Source: Anaerolineaceae bacterium UBA4890
Lineage (GTDB): Bacteria > Chloroflexota > Anaerolineae > Anaerolineales > Anaerolineaceae
Assembly (NCBI GenBank): GCA_002399085.1
Contig: DHCY01000018.1
Span: 1 to 10,085 of the forward strand
Reading direction: 5' to 3'
DNA: 10,085 nt
The notes under the pieces were generated by a model that had not been told where the DNA came from, did not search any database, and saw only the letters and a program-made list of their open reading frames with translations. Shown here in pieces: positions 1 to 5,206 of this stretch. The translations under genes were made by a program, and so were the position numbers. Positions within the stretch are counted from its first letter, which is position 1, and every line of letters starts with the position of its first letter.

Positions 1-51
1 CCGAACCTCACGGATGTGAACCCTAAGGCTGTTATCGAGGGGACGGAATAG
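1..51 (+). CDS. Possible 3' end of an unknown gene (partial)
   Basis: Frame 1 is open from the left edge and ends at a TAG at 49-51, giving the tail PNLTDVNPKAVIEGTE. Sixteen residues are too few to assign a family, and an open frame of this length could be chance. If real, the gene converges on the minus-strand HIRAN gene. An ACGGAA/TTCCGT stem (43-48 with 65-70) spans the stop codon, and a six-T run follows at 82-87. The 12-nt gap between stem and T-run makes this a poor terminator. I see no other gene between 52 and 153. Confidence 0.25.
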   Translation, partial: PNLTDVNPKAVIEGTE

Positions 52-153
52 CAAGGCTCGCCATTTCCGTGAGCTGTGAGGTTTTTTGACACCCTTATCC
101 GTGATGCCTGGAGCGCGCACCAGTATGATGATTTATTATGTGAATGTGCTACG

Positions 154-1128
154 TTATTTCATGTTTTCCAAAGACTGCTGGTATTGCAGTGCCTGGGTCT
201 GGGGCAGATCGCCGCTGATCTGGATCAGGATGTTGTCCTTGGCAAATGTCCATGAAAAGAAAAGAGCAGATGCTTCACCAAGCATATCGTAATACTCTTT
301 CATTGCTGCCAATTTTTCTGGATTGTCGAAGGAGTAGATCCTACCCCCGCATCCAGTACAAAGTGAAGGTATTAAGAACCTCCAAGCCTGAACAGCGTTC
401 ATTGGTGCCAAGCCATAGTCATCGTTGGTCATTTCGTAATACCCTTCAAATTCCAAACCAGCTTCTACAATAGCATCCCTGGCATTTTCCAAGCTCCATT
501 TTTGAAATGTCGAGGTCTGCGTCGGAGGCGGGGGCGTTACGGTAACGACCACGAGCCGGGTGACCTCAATCTCGCGGGTCACTTCGATCTCCTGTGTATG
601 TATTTGGGTAACGATGATTTCCTGGATCTGAGGGGTGCAGGCGGTCAATAAACCACAAAGGTAAAGGAGGATGATGATTGCAATGACGATAACCCAGGTA
701 CGGGTCTTTTTTGGTAGGGTTTTCCAGCGGTCACTCAGGTGGGCGCCTTTACTTTTAGGGCTGGCTGTTCTGGTTGAAGTTGAAGCTGCCATCTTCACAG
801 GATCATTGACTGTCAGTTTGATGTTGACACCATAAGATTGACCGGGTCCACCACCAGTGATCTCCGCCACATAGCAATCGATGAAAGCCCCCCGGTCCAT
901 GAGTGGCGCTAAACTGCTGGCAAGATCCGAGTTGATGTATCCGATCTTTTTATCAAAATCAGACGTGACAACTGCAATGGCATTGCGATCATAAGGATTA
1001 TCTGGCTCACGATTAAGAAACAGCATATCGTCATTTTTCAACTCTTCTTGAATGATCTCCTGGCGATTACTGCCATCATCGTTTTCCTTGGTGACACCTA
1101 CTACTTTTGAAAAAAACGTTTCTGCCAA
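154..1128 (-). CDS. HIRAN-domain membrane protein with lipoprotein-like middle segment
   Basis: A 324-residue protein in three parts. Residues about 5-107 match a HIRAN domain (FFSKVVGV near the start, then REPDNPYDRNAIAV, KIGYI and a YGVNIKL strand). HIRAN domains bind DNA ends in HLTF/Rad5-type enzymes and also occur alone in bacteria and phages. Residues 140-164 read like a complete lipoprotein signal: a KK-R start, a long hydrophobic run, then LLTAC (Cys164). An IEVTREIEVTR...TPPPPT linker follows, then a domain (about 208-324) that I recognise only as a type common in Anaerolineae, with a CTGC pair at 257-260. I chose the TTG start at 1128 because GGAGG (1136-1140) lies 7 nt upstream and the repressor stop is 1 nt away. 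A longer reading from 1218 would run backwards into the repressor. Expected topology is HIRAN inside and the C-terminus outside. Function is unknown; co-expression with the repressor suggests a lysogenic-conversion protein. Confidence 0.8.
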   Translation of the reverse strand: MAETFFSKVVGVTKENDDGSNRQEIIQEELKNDDMLFLNREPDNPYDRNAIAVVTSDFDKKIGYINSDLASSLAPLMDRGAFIDCYVAEITGGGPGQSYGVNIKLTVNDPVKMAASTSTRTASPKSKGAHLSDRWKTLPKKTRTWVIVIAIIILLYLCGLLTACTPQIQEIIVTQIHTQEIEVTREIEVTRLVVVTVTPPPPTQTSTFQKWSLENARDAIVEAGLEFEGYYEMTNDDYGLAPMNAVQAWRFLIPSLCTGCGGRIYSFDNPEKLAAMKEYYDMLGEASALFFSWTFAKDNILIQISGDLPQTQALQYQQSLENMK

Positions 1129-1129
1129 A

Positions 1130-1729
1130 TCACAGCCTCCTACGGATTTCGATGACCTTCCCAATGATGGTGACCGGAAGTGTAGCGACCTGGTCGGAAT
1201 CGAAGAAGACCGGATCATAGGCGGGGTTGCTGGGAATAAGCATGAGCCCCTTGTTGGTCAATTTCACTCGTTTGAGGGTGACATCTTCACCATTGACACG
1301 AACAACGGCGACATCACCATTCTCTACGAATTCTTGTTTTTCGACGATAACAATATCTCCATTACGAAGATCGGGCTCCATGCTATCACCCTGGACACGA
1401 AGGGCGAACAGCTCGCCGTGTTTGACAAAGCGGGGGTAGATATCTATGTACTCTTCGACATCTTCAATGGCTTCGATGGGTACGCCGGCAGGAACAGATC
1501 CGAGAAGAGGAATCATGCGGTTCGATTCAGTTTGTGATTGAGTAACCTTACCTAAAAGGTAGTCTACACTGACATCAAGGTTGATTGCAATTTGTGAGAG
1601 AGTTCGGGTATCGGGATCCCGTGTCCCCGTCTCATAAGATGAATAGGCTTGTCTCGAAACAGAAACGAGACTGGCCAGTTTTTCCTGGGTGAATCCTTTT
1701 GCTTTTCTGGCGTTCTTCAAACGTTCCAT
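1130..1729 (-). CDS. Phage repressor, XRE HTH plus S24/LexA-type peptidase
   Basis: Counting from the chosen ATG at 1729 the protein has 199 residues. An XRE helix-turn-helix occupies about residues 2-60 (KGFTQEKLASLVSVSRQAYSSYE) and a LexA/CI-type S24 domain about 77-199. The self-cleavage site is visible as PAG (Ala81-Gly82), with the nucleophile Ser116 in GDSM and the general base Lys153 in TLKRV, so the full autoproteolytic set is intact. By family, such repressors hold the lysogenic state and cut themselves when RecA is activated by DNA damage. An ATG at 1738 also exists, but GAAAGG (1739-1744) abuts it directly, whereas that site is 9 nt from the 1729 ATG. The gene is divergent from the Cro-like gene, and its stop is 1 nt from the HIRAN start, so the two form an operon. 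Confidence 0.93.
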   Translation of the reverse strand: MERLKNARKAKGFTQEKLASLVSVSRQAYSSYETGTRDPDTRTLSQIAINLDVSVDYLLGKVTQSQTESNRMIPLLGSVPAGVPIEAIEDVEEYIDIYPRFVKHGELFALRVQGDSMEPDLRNGDIVIVEKQEFVENGDVAVVRVNGEDVTLKRVKLTNKGLMLIPSNPAYDPVFFDSDQVATLPVTIIGKVIEIRRRL

Positions 1730-1776
1730 GTTGATCATCCTTTCAGTTTAATGCAACTCTATGTGGCACGCAATGT

Positions 1777-1789
1777 AATTATACTAATT
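1777..1789. promoter_or_regulatory. Candidate operator overlapping the leftward -10
   Basis: AATTA-TAC-TAATT is an inverted repeat containing TATACTAAT (1780-1788), the same 9-mer seen at 1837-1845 and 6201-6209. It overlaps the best leftward -10, TATAAT (complement of 1778-1783). No good -35 is visible at 16-18 bp spacing, as might be expected of an activated or weak repressor promoter. The binding protein is inferred, not shown. Confidence 0.45.
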
Positions 1790-1812
1790 TCTACAGATAG
1801 TGGATATGGCCC

Positions 1813-1842
1813 TTGACAATTCCACGCTAAGTGGCGTATACT
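1813..1842 (+). promoter_or_regulatory. Rightward early promoter (pR-like)
   Basis: TTGACA (1813-1818), an 18-bp spacer and TATACT (1837-1842) give a near-consensus sigma-70-type promoter, with a start near 1849 and the Cro-like ATG at 1874. It is flanked by dyads: CCAC-GCTAA-GTGG in the spacer (1822-1834) and GTGGC...GCCAC (1831-1850) across the -10. This is the expected target of the repressor or of Cro. Confidence 0.8.
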
Positions 1843-1850
1843 AATGCCAC
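1831..1850. promoter_or_regulatory. Candidate operator over the rightward -10
   Basis: GTGGC (1831-1835) and GCCAC (1846-1850) form a perfect 5-bp dyad with a 10-bp centre that includes TATACTAAT (1837-1845). It covers the -10 of the rightward promoter, so a protein bound here would block RNA polymerase. It shares the 9-mer with sites at 1780 and 6201, but only the 9-mer and not the flanking dyad. Confidence 0.5.
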
Positions 1851-1873
1851 AGAGAGTAGATAGAGGAAAACAC

Positions 1874-2077
1874 ATGAAAGATTTAGTCGAAATCAGGAAA
1901 AATCGGAAACTAACCCAGCAAGAAGTTGCTGATCTCGTGGATGTTTCGAGACAGGCTTACTCGTCTTACGAGACTGGAATTAGGCGCCCTTCTCCTGAAG
2001 TCGCAATGCGGTTAGGAGCTGCGCTCGACTTTGATTGGACCCGATTTTACGAACCCAAAAAAGAAGCCATTAAGTAG
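1874..2077 (+). CDS. Cro-like XRE-family regulator
   Basis: A 67-residue protein that is almost all helix-turn-helix: RKNRKLTQQEVADLVDVSRQAYSSYETGIRRPSPEVAMRL. Its recognition-helix region (VSRQAYSSYETG) is identical to that of the divergent repressor, so the two probably recognise related operators, as lambda CI and Cro do. I chose the ATG at 1874 because AGAGGA (1862-1867) lies 6 nt upstream. An in-frame ATG at 1844 would fall within the promoter -10 region and before the expected transcript start. It is the first gene of the rightward operon. A role as Cro or as an activator is inferred from position and size. Confidence 0.88.
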   Translation: MKDLVEIRKNRKLTQQEVADLVDVSRQAYSSYETGIRRPSPEVAMRLGAALDFDWTRFYEPKKEAIK

Positions 2078-2092
2078 TACGAAAGGATTGCC

Positions 2093-2209
2093 ATGTTACG
2101 TGATGCACTAGTACTTTTATCCCCATTTCTTGTTTTCGTAATTCCAATGCTTCTGACCGCACTTTGGCAGGAAGAGATCGCACCCCGGCTCAGAGCTCGT
2201 AGCAGATAA
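2093..2209 (+). CDS. Small one-helix membrane protein (38 aa)
   Basis: A short gene with GAAAGGA (2081-2087) 5 nt before ATG 2093, ending TAA at 2207-2209. The product starts MLRDALVLLSPFLVFV and has one hydrophobic helix at about residues 5-24, followed by a charged, Arg-rich tail (EEIAPRLRARSR). It lies between the Cro-like gene and the integrase in the same operon. No family is recognised. A membrane-anchored phage peptide such as an exclusion or inhibitor protein is possible but unproven. The good ribosome site and the clear helix-plus-tail design support it being a real gene. Confidence 0.6.
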   Translation: MLRDALVLLSPFLVFVIPMLLTALWQEEIAPRLRARSR

Positions 2210-2227
2210 CTGGAAGCAGAGAAGAAG

Positions 2228-3190
2228 ATGAAAGCTGATAACGAAGCAAAGCAAGCAGTCTGGAAGGAAGCAGAGAAGCTGTGGCTAAGCCGGCAGAACA
2301 GCCGGAATACAGCACAGAGTTACCACTCGAGCTTGAATGGTTTGCTAGGATTTTGCGGGAAGGCAGTCTGGGAGATCAGCAGGAAGGATATTGCAGCCTG
2401 GCTGGCAGATCTTCACCAGGCGGGCAGATCGGATGCAACGATTGCGAGTCGTATCAGCGGGATCAAGAGCTTCTACAACTTTGTGATCAGAGAGTATGTG
2501 ACCCTGGACATGGACGGCGAAGAGTACCGGCTGAGAGAAGACAACCCGGCAGCGAGTTTCAAGCTGCCCAAAGTGGAACGGTACGGCAAGGCAATGTGCT
2601 GGGATGAAGAGCAGGCAGGAGCATTCCTGAGGGCAATCGACACCAACAATCTGCCAGGGAAGCGAAACAAAGCGCTTTTCACCGGGTATCTGCTAACCGG
2701 GCTTCGAAACTCAGAGCTGAGGCAGCTGCAATATGAGGATCTGGAAGTACTACCAGGGGGAATCGTGATCATGCGGTACCAAGGCAAGGGTAAGCCAAAC
2801 CAGACCAAAGAAATTTACCCACCAGTCTATGAAGCAATCATGGCGTTTGCCGATGCGGAGCAAAAATACACTGGGTACGTATTTCACCGTTACACGAATA
2901 TGGGGGAATCAATTGATCTGCCGATCTCGGACCAGACAGTCAGAGACAGCCTGAAGTATTACGCCAGAAAAGCAGGGCTGCGCACCAGAGGCTTGAAAGT
3001 GCATAGTCTGCGGCATACAGCTGCATACCTAAGAGCCCAGGCAGGAGATGATGAGGACACGATAAGGAGGTTTTTAAAGCAGAGCAACGTAGAAACTACC
3101 AGATTGTATTTGCAAAAGCTCATGCCAAATCCGGATAAAACCTGGATGACAGTGAGCGAAATGTTGGGACTGTCAGCTGAGAGCCGATAG
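2228..3190 (+). CDS. int: Tyrosine recombinase / phage integrase
   Basis: A 320-residue tyrosine recombinase, the usual length for the XerC/D-like group. The N-terminal SAM-like core-binding domain is about residues 10-90 (NTAQSYHSSLNGLLGF...ASRISGIKSFYNF) and the catalytic domain about 115-300. Visible active-site residues are Arg160 (TGLRNSEL), Lys187 (QGKGK), His259-x-x-Arg262 (HSLRH) and the nucleophile Tyr294 (RLYLQ). The usual second His (LGHSS type) is Gln285 here (LKQSN). The family cuts and rejoins DNA at att sites during integration and excision. A purine-rich site (AGAGAAGAAG) precedes ATG 2228. Its place after the cro-like gene fits a lysogeny module. No att site could be identified from this window. 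Confidence 0.93.
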   Translation: MKADNEAKQAVWKEAEKLWLSRQNSRNTAQSYHSSLNGLLGFCGKAVWEISRKDIAAWLADLHQAGRSDATIASRISGIKSFYNFVIREYVTLDMDGEEYRLREDNPAASFKLPKVERYGKAMCWDEEQAGAFLRAIDTNNLPGKRNKALFTGYLLTGLRNSELRQLQYEDLEVLPGGIVIMRYQGKGKPNQTKEIYPPVYEAIMAFADAEQKYTGYVFHRYTNMGESIDLPISDQTVRDSLKYYARKAGLRTRGLKVHSLRHTAAYLRAQAGDDEDTIRRFLKQSNVETTRLYLQKLMPNPDKTWMTVSEMLGLSAESR

Positions 3191-3204
3191 TTGAAAAAGA
3201 GTGG

Positions 3205-3228
3205 TTGGGATAATACACATTATCCCAA
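3205..3228. promoter_or_regulatory. Perfect 24-bp palindrome before the LexA-like gene
   Basis: TTGGGATAAT (3205-3214), a 4-nt centre ACAC, and ATTATCCCAA (3219-3228) are perfect inverted arms. The site is 15 nt after the integrase stop and ends 3 nt before the first possible start of the next gene. No T-run follows, so it is not a standard terminator. It is best read as an operator, perhaps for the adjacent LexA-like protein, or as an mRNA hairpin limiting readthrough or translation. Confidence 0.6.
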
Positions 3229-3246
3229 GCAATGAGAGAAAACCAG

Positions 3247-3531
3247 ATGAAAAACTTGGAAAAACCCTTTGCTTTGAGAGACATCCATTATCAACTTTTA
3301 AGGTGCATTGAGACCTTCATTCAGTGGAACGGTTACTCTCCTTCCGTTCGTGAGCTGGTGGCGATAATGGGCAGAACAAGTACATCCCACATTCATGGCC
3401 TTCTACATGATTTGGAAAGTAAGGGGTTGATCAGGCAGACGCCAGGTATCGCAAGAAGCATCGTGCTTGTGCGTCTGCCTGAAGATATTAACAGACCTGA
3501 CCAACGGTCAGGAGCCGTTGGCCAGGATTAA
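3247..3531 (+). CDS. LexA-type winged-helix DNA-binding protein without peptidase
   Basis: The 94-residue product matches the N-terminal DNA-binding domain of LexA: LRDIHYQLLRCIETFI, then GYSPSVRELVAIMG, then STSHIHGLLHDLESKGLIRQ and ARSI. LexA proper continues into an S24 peptidase, which is absent here; the frame ends in a short tail at 3531. It therefore cannot self-cleave and should be a constitutive binder or a competitor of host LexA. I preferred ATG 3247, which has GAGAG 8 nt upstream. ATG 3232 is also in frame but directly follows the 24-bp palindrome and has no ribosome site. Its regulatory targets are unknown; the palindrome is the obvious candidate. Confidence 0.82.
   Translation: MKNLEKPFALRDIHYQLLRCIETFIQWNGYSPSVRELVAIMGRTSTSHIHGLLHDLESKGLIRQTPGIARSIVLVRLPEDINRPDQRSGAVGQD
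3496..3526 (+). other. Strong hairpin at the 3' end of the LexA-like gene
   Basis: CCTG-A-CCAACGG (3496-3507) pairs with CCGTTGG-C-CAGG (3515-3526): 11 pairs with one A/C mismatch and a 7-nt loop. An alternative 6-bp hairpin, CTGACC-AAC-GGTCAG (3497/3498-3511), uses the same bases, so the two are mutually exclusive. There is no T-run. A second stem, GTTCC-GCACT-GGAAC (3538-3552), follows just before the next ribosome site. A role in mRNA stability or translational control is inference. Confidence 0.4.
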
Positions 3532-3576
3532 TTCAGGGTTCCGCACTGGAACTCCCTAATTATAGCGGAGGATCTT

Positions 3577-3954
3577 ATGGATAAAGATAAACAAAATTTG
3601 ACTGAGCTTGAGCGGCACATTTTAGAGCAGCTTGAAAACCGAAGATATGAATTTCCTTTGAACCGGGATGACCTGGCAGGAAGGCTGCGCTGGCGTAGTT
3701 TGATCGGCACAAAAGATGATCGGACAATGCGGGGTGGAATTGAGAGCCTGCGAAAACAAGGTTACCTGATCTGTCACCGCAAGGGTAAGGACGGAGGGTA
3801 TTATCTGGCAAAGTCAAAAGCTGAATATGAGGATTTCAGGGTTCGCGAATACAAATCGAGAATCGTCAGCCTGGCTGCCACACTTCGCGAGATGGATAAA
3901 AGCGCTGAGGTGCAGTTTGGTGAAGCAATTCAATTAGATCTATTCAGAATTTAG
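3577..3954 (+). CDS. Winged-helix protein with C-terminal clamp-binding motif
   Basis: A 125-residue protein started by a good site, GGAGG (3567-3571), 5 nt before ATG 3577. Residues about 8-78 look like a winged helix: LTELERHILEQLE, then PLNRDDLAGRLRW, DRTMRGGIESLRKQGYLI and the wing GKDGGYYLAKS. A basic helix (VREYKSRIVSLAATLREMDK) follows. The last residues are IQLDLFRI, in which Gln119-Leu-Asp-Leu-Phe123 matches the consensus QL(S/D)LF by which proteins dock on the beta sliding clamp. It sits directly before the replication initiator (2 nt gap), so a replication role, such as coupling DNA binding to the host clamp, is a reasonable inference. I do not recognise a named family. Confidence 0.78.
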   Translation: MDKDKQNLTELERHILEQLENRRYEFPLNRDDLAGRLRWRSLIGTKDDRTMRGGIESLRKQGYLICHRKGKDGGYYLAKSKAEYEDFRVREYKSRIVSLAATLREMDKSAEVQFGEAIQLDLFRI

Positions 3955-3956
3955 TT

Positions 3957-4733
3957 ATGGCCAGGCCATTGCTCCCACCCAAGTTTGTTATGGTCCCTGC
4001 AGACATTGTCTATGATTCGACCCTGCCGGCAGGCGTCTTCAGGACATATGTGCAGCTGCGTGGGCTTTTATGGGGTATGGAAGAAGAATCCCAAGATTTT
4101 ACGATCAAGCAACTTATGGAGGTGACGGGACTATCAAGATCCGCACTATACGGGCACCTGGGAATTTTGAGAAGTAGCGGCTGGCTGCTGTCCAGCAGTA
4201 CTCACTATTCTCGGATCACCATCTATTTGCATGGAGGTGCTCAAGAGGCGGAAGAAACTGTGGATAAACCTGTGGATAACTTGTCCAGAAATCTGGACAG
4301 CTCTATTAAGGAGGAGGTTAAAGATATAGAGTATCTTAATCAAGATTTTAACCTACCTCCTGATTATCTTGTTAATCCGCGTGATGAAGTTGTCCAGAAA
4401 TCTGGACAAGTGTCCAAAAATCTGGACAGAAACAACGGTTGGCATGATGTGATTGACCACCCGCTGGAAAGCAAGCTGGAACGGCTGGGAGTATTCCCGC
4501 AAGTTTATGGCCAGGTGGCTGAAGCTGTGCGATCGGGAGACTGGACGCTGGAACAAGTCAAAGAGTTGGCTGATGATATTCTCGATCTTGGGGATTCGGC
4601 TGGTCCGGGGGTGTTCGTGTTCAGATTGAAAAACAAGATCAGGCAGGAATCAGCAGCTGAAAAGCAAGAAAAGGCGAGGGATCGTTTCAGACAACTCTAC
4701 AGGAATCATAGCGAGGTGATAAGTGGCGCGTAA
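3957..4733 (+). CDS. Phage replication initiator (lambda O-like organisation)
   Basis: A 258-residue protein with three zones. Residues about 1-92 contain a winged helix (LPAGVFRTYVQLRGLLW, then DFTIKQLMEVTGLSRSALYGHLGILRSSGWL), as in phage initiators. Residues about 95-160 are a polar, low-complexity linker. Residues about 168-250 form a helical C-terminal domain (KLERLGVFPQVYGQVAEAV...LEQVKELADDIL) of the kind that contacts helicase or its loader. The linker codons hold DnaA boxes and iterons, the same arrangement as lambda O, whose gene contains the lambda origin. ATG 3957 has no clear ribosome site and follows the upstream stop by 2 nt, implying translational coupling. The gene end overlaps the next gene by 11 nt. 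Naming it an initiator is inference from domain plan and context, not from strong sequence recognition. Confidence 0.75.
   Translation: MARPLLPPKFVMVPADIVYDSTLPAGVFRTYVQLRGLLWGMEEESQDFTIKQLMEVTGLSRSALYGHLGILRSSGWLLSSSTHYSRITIYLHGGAQEAEETVDKPVDNLSRNLDSSIKEEVKDIEYLNQDFNLPPDYLVNPRDEVVQKSGQVSKNLDRNNGWHDVIDHPLESKLERLGVFPQVYGQVAEAVRSGDWTLEQVKELADDILDLGDSAGPGVFVFRLKNKIRQESAAEKQEKARDRFRQLYRNHSEVISGA
4282..4299. repeat. Origin iteron 1
   Basis: The 18-bp palindrome TGTCCAGA-AA-TCTGGACA. It follows the second DnaA box by 2 nt. Confidence 0.85.
4310..4360. repeat. Nested inverted repeats in the AT-rich origin spacer
   Basis: The outer arms GGAGGAGGTTAAA (4310-4322) and TTTAACCTACCTCC (4347-4360) are complementary apart from one extra base. 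Inside, AAGATA (4321-4326) and TATCTT (4332-4337) form a perfect 6-bp stem with a TAGAG loop. The segment is AT-rich and lies between iterons 1 and 2, a likely site of initial melting or of a single-strand hairpin. Confidence 0.5.
4391..4408. repeat. Origin iteron 2
   Basis: Identical to iteron 1 over all 18 bp, although it is translated in a different codon phase (VQKSGQ here against LSRNLDS at iteron 1). Confidence 0.85.
4411..4428. repeat. Origin iteron 3
   Basis: TGTCCAAAAATCTGGACA has one mismatch to iterons 1 and 2 and starts 20 bp after iteron 2, about two helical turns, so both would face the same side of the DNA. Confidence 0.83.
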
Positions 4734-5040
4734 AGAAGATGTGATTATTCGTGTTTTAGTGGACAGTGCGGCTAAGATCGGGATCGTAAAAGGGTTGCAG
4801 GCGTTCGCGGCAAAAATGGCACCAAATATCATGCGGATCGAGCGGGAAGGCAAGTTGAACGAGTTCCAAATTGCCCTAGCGCTTGGTTGGGATGGACCGT
4901 TTATCTACGGCAACCGGATCAACCGGAAAAAGTTTGCAAAGATCATCCTGGACAAGTTGCAGCTGGCACTCATTGCCAACGCAAACCCCGGAAGCGCACT
5001 GGCACGGGACCAGCGAGAGAAGCAGATGCAGCTATGGTGA
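4723..5040 (+). CDS. Conserved-looking small protein of unknown function (105 aa)
   Basis: The gene starts at GTG 4723, with GAGGTG (4713-4718) 4 nt upstream, and overlaps the end of the initiator gene by 11 nt, so it is probably translationally coupled. The product is basic in its first half (MARKEDVIIRVLVDSAAKIGIVKGLQAFAAKMAPNIMRIE) and ends in a charged helix (LARDQREKQMQLW). It shows no signal peptide, membrane segment or known motif. It overlaps the next gene by 7 nt. It probably belongs to the replication-side accessory operon, but I do not recognise a family and give no function. Confidence 0.7.
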   Translation: MARKEDVIIRVLVDSAAKIGIVKGLQAFAAKMAPNIMRIEREGKLNEFQIALALGWDGPFIYGNRINRKKFAKIILDKLQLALIANANPGSALARDQREKQMQLW

Positions 5041-5186
5041 CCCTGGCACAGCTTGCCGGTCGTTTGGTTTGTTCCGTGCTGGCAATTGCGGTGATCTGGA
5101 TTGTTCTGGGTTTCACCGTCCAGGTTGGCGTTACGCTTTGGCGGTTAAATCACGATGAAGAAATAATCGAGGATGAAAATGAGTGA
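5034..5186 (+). CDS. Small single-pass membrane protein (50 aa)
   Basis: ATG 5034 overlaps the stop of the upstream gene (ATGGTGA), a coupling arrangement typical of phage operons. The product has one strongly hydrophobic helix (LVCSVLAIAVIWIVLGFTVQVGVTL, about residues 11-35) and a very acidic tail (DEEIIEDENE). The frame stays open upstream to 4887, but that part overlaps the preceding gene and has no independent support. The charge pattern suggests a short outside end and the acidic tail in the cytoplasm. Function is unknown. Confidence 0.6.
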   Translation: MVTLAQLAGRLVCSVLAIAVIWIVLGFTVQVGVTLWRLNHDEEIIEDENE

Positions 5187-5206
5187 AGGAGAGAAGGAGA
5201 GCATTT

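Larger units (their letters stand above)
4259..4428. other. ori: Probable phage replication origin inside the initiator gene
   Basis: From left to right: two perfect DnaA boxes, TGTGGATAA, at 4259-4267 and 4271-4279, one turn-like 12 bp apart. Then iteron 1, TGTCCAGAAATCTGGACA (4282-4299). Then an AT-rich stretch with nested inverted repeats (4300-4390). Then an identical iteron 2 (4391-4408) and iteron 3 with one change (4411-4428). Iterons 1 and 3 are read in one codon phase and iteron 2 in another, so the repeat is conserved as DNA, not as protein. The sites presumably bind the encoded initiator and host DnaA, with melting in the AT-rich part. Confidence 0.78.

Noticed and set aside
4..87. 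Terminator from AACCTCAC (4-11) and GTGAGGTT (76-83) before a T-run
   Set aside because: The loop would be over 60 nt and alternative pairings overlap. Not a convincing intrinsic terminator.
1129..1218. Longer N-terminus for the HIRAN protein from an ATG at 1218
   Set aside because: It would overlap the repressor by about 90 bases, has no ribosome site there, and the added residues are an alternative-frame reading of the repressor. The TTG at 1128 has an ideal GGAGG.
1052..1537. A 161-codon plus-strand frame opposite the repressor
   Set aside because: It is antisense to a repressor with an intact catalytic set, and its product has no recognisable features.
4883..5158. Two overlapping 90-100 codon frames over the end of the 4723 gene
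   Set aside because: The +1 frame is a shadow. The other is kept only from ATG 5034, where the independent membrane-protein part begins.
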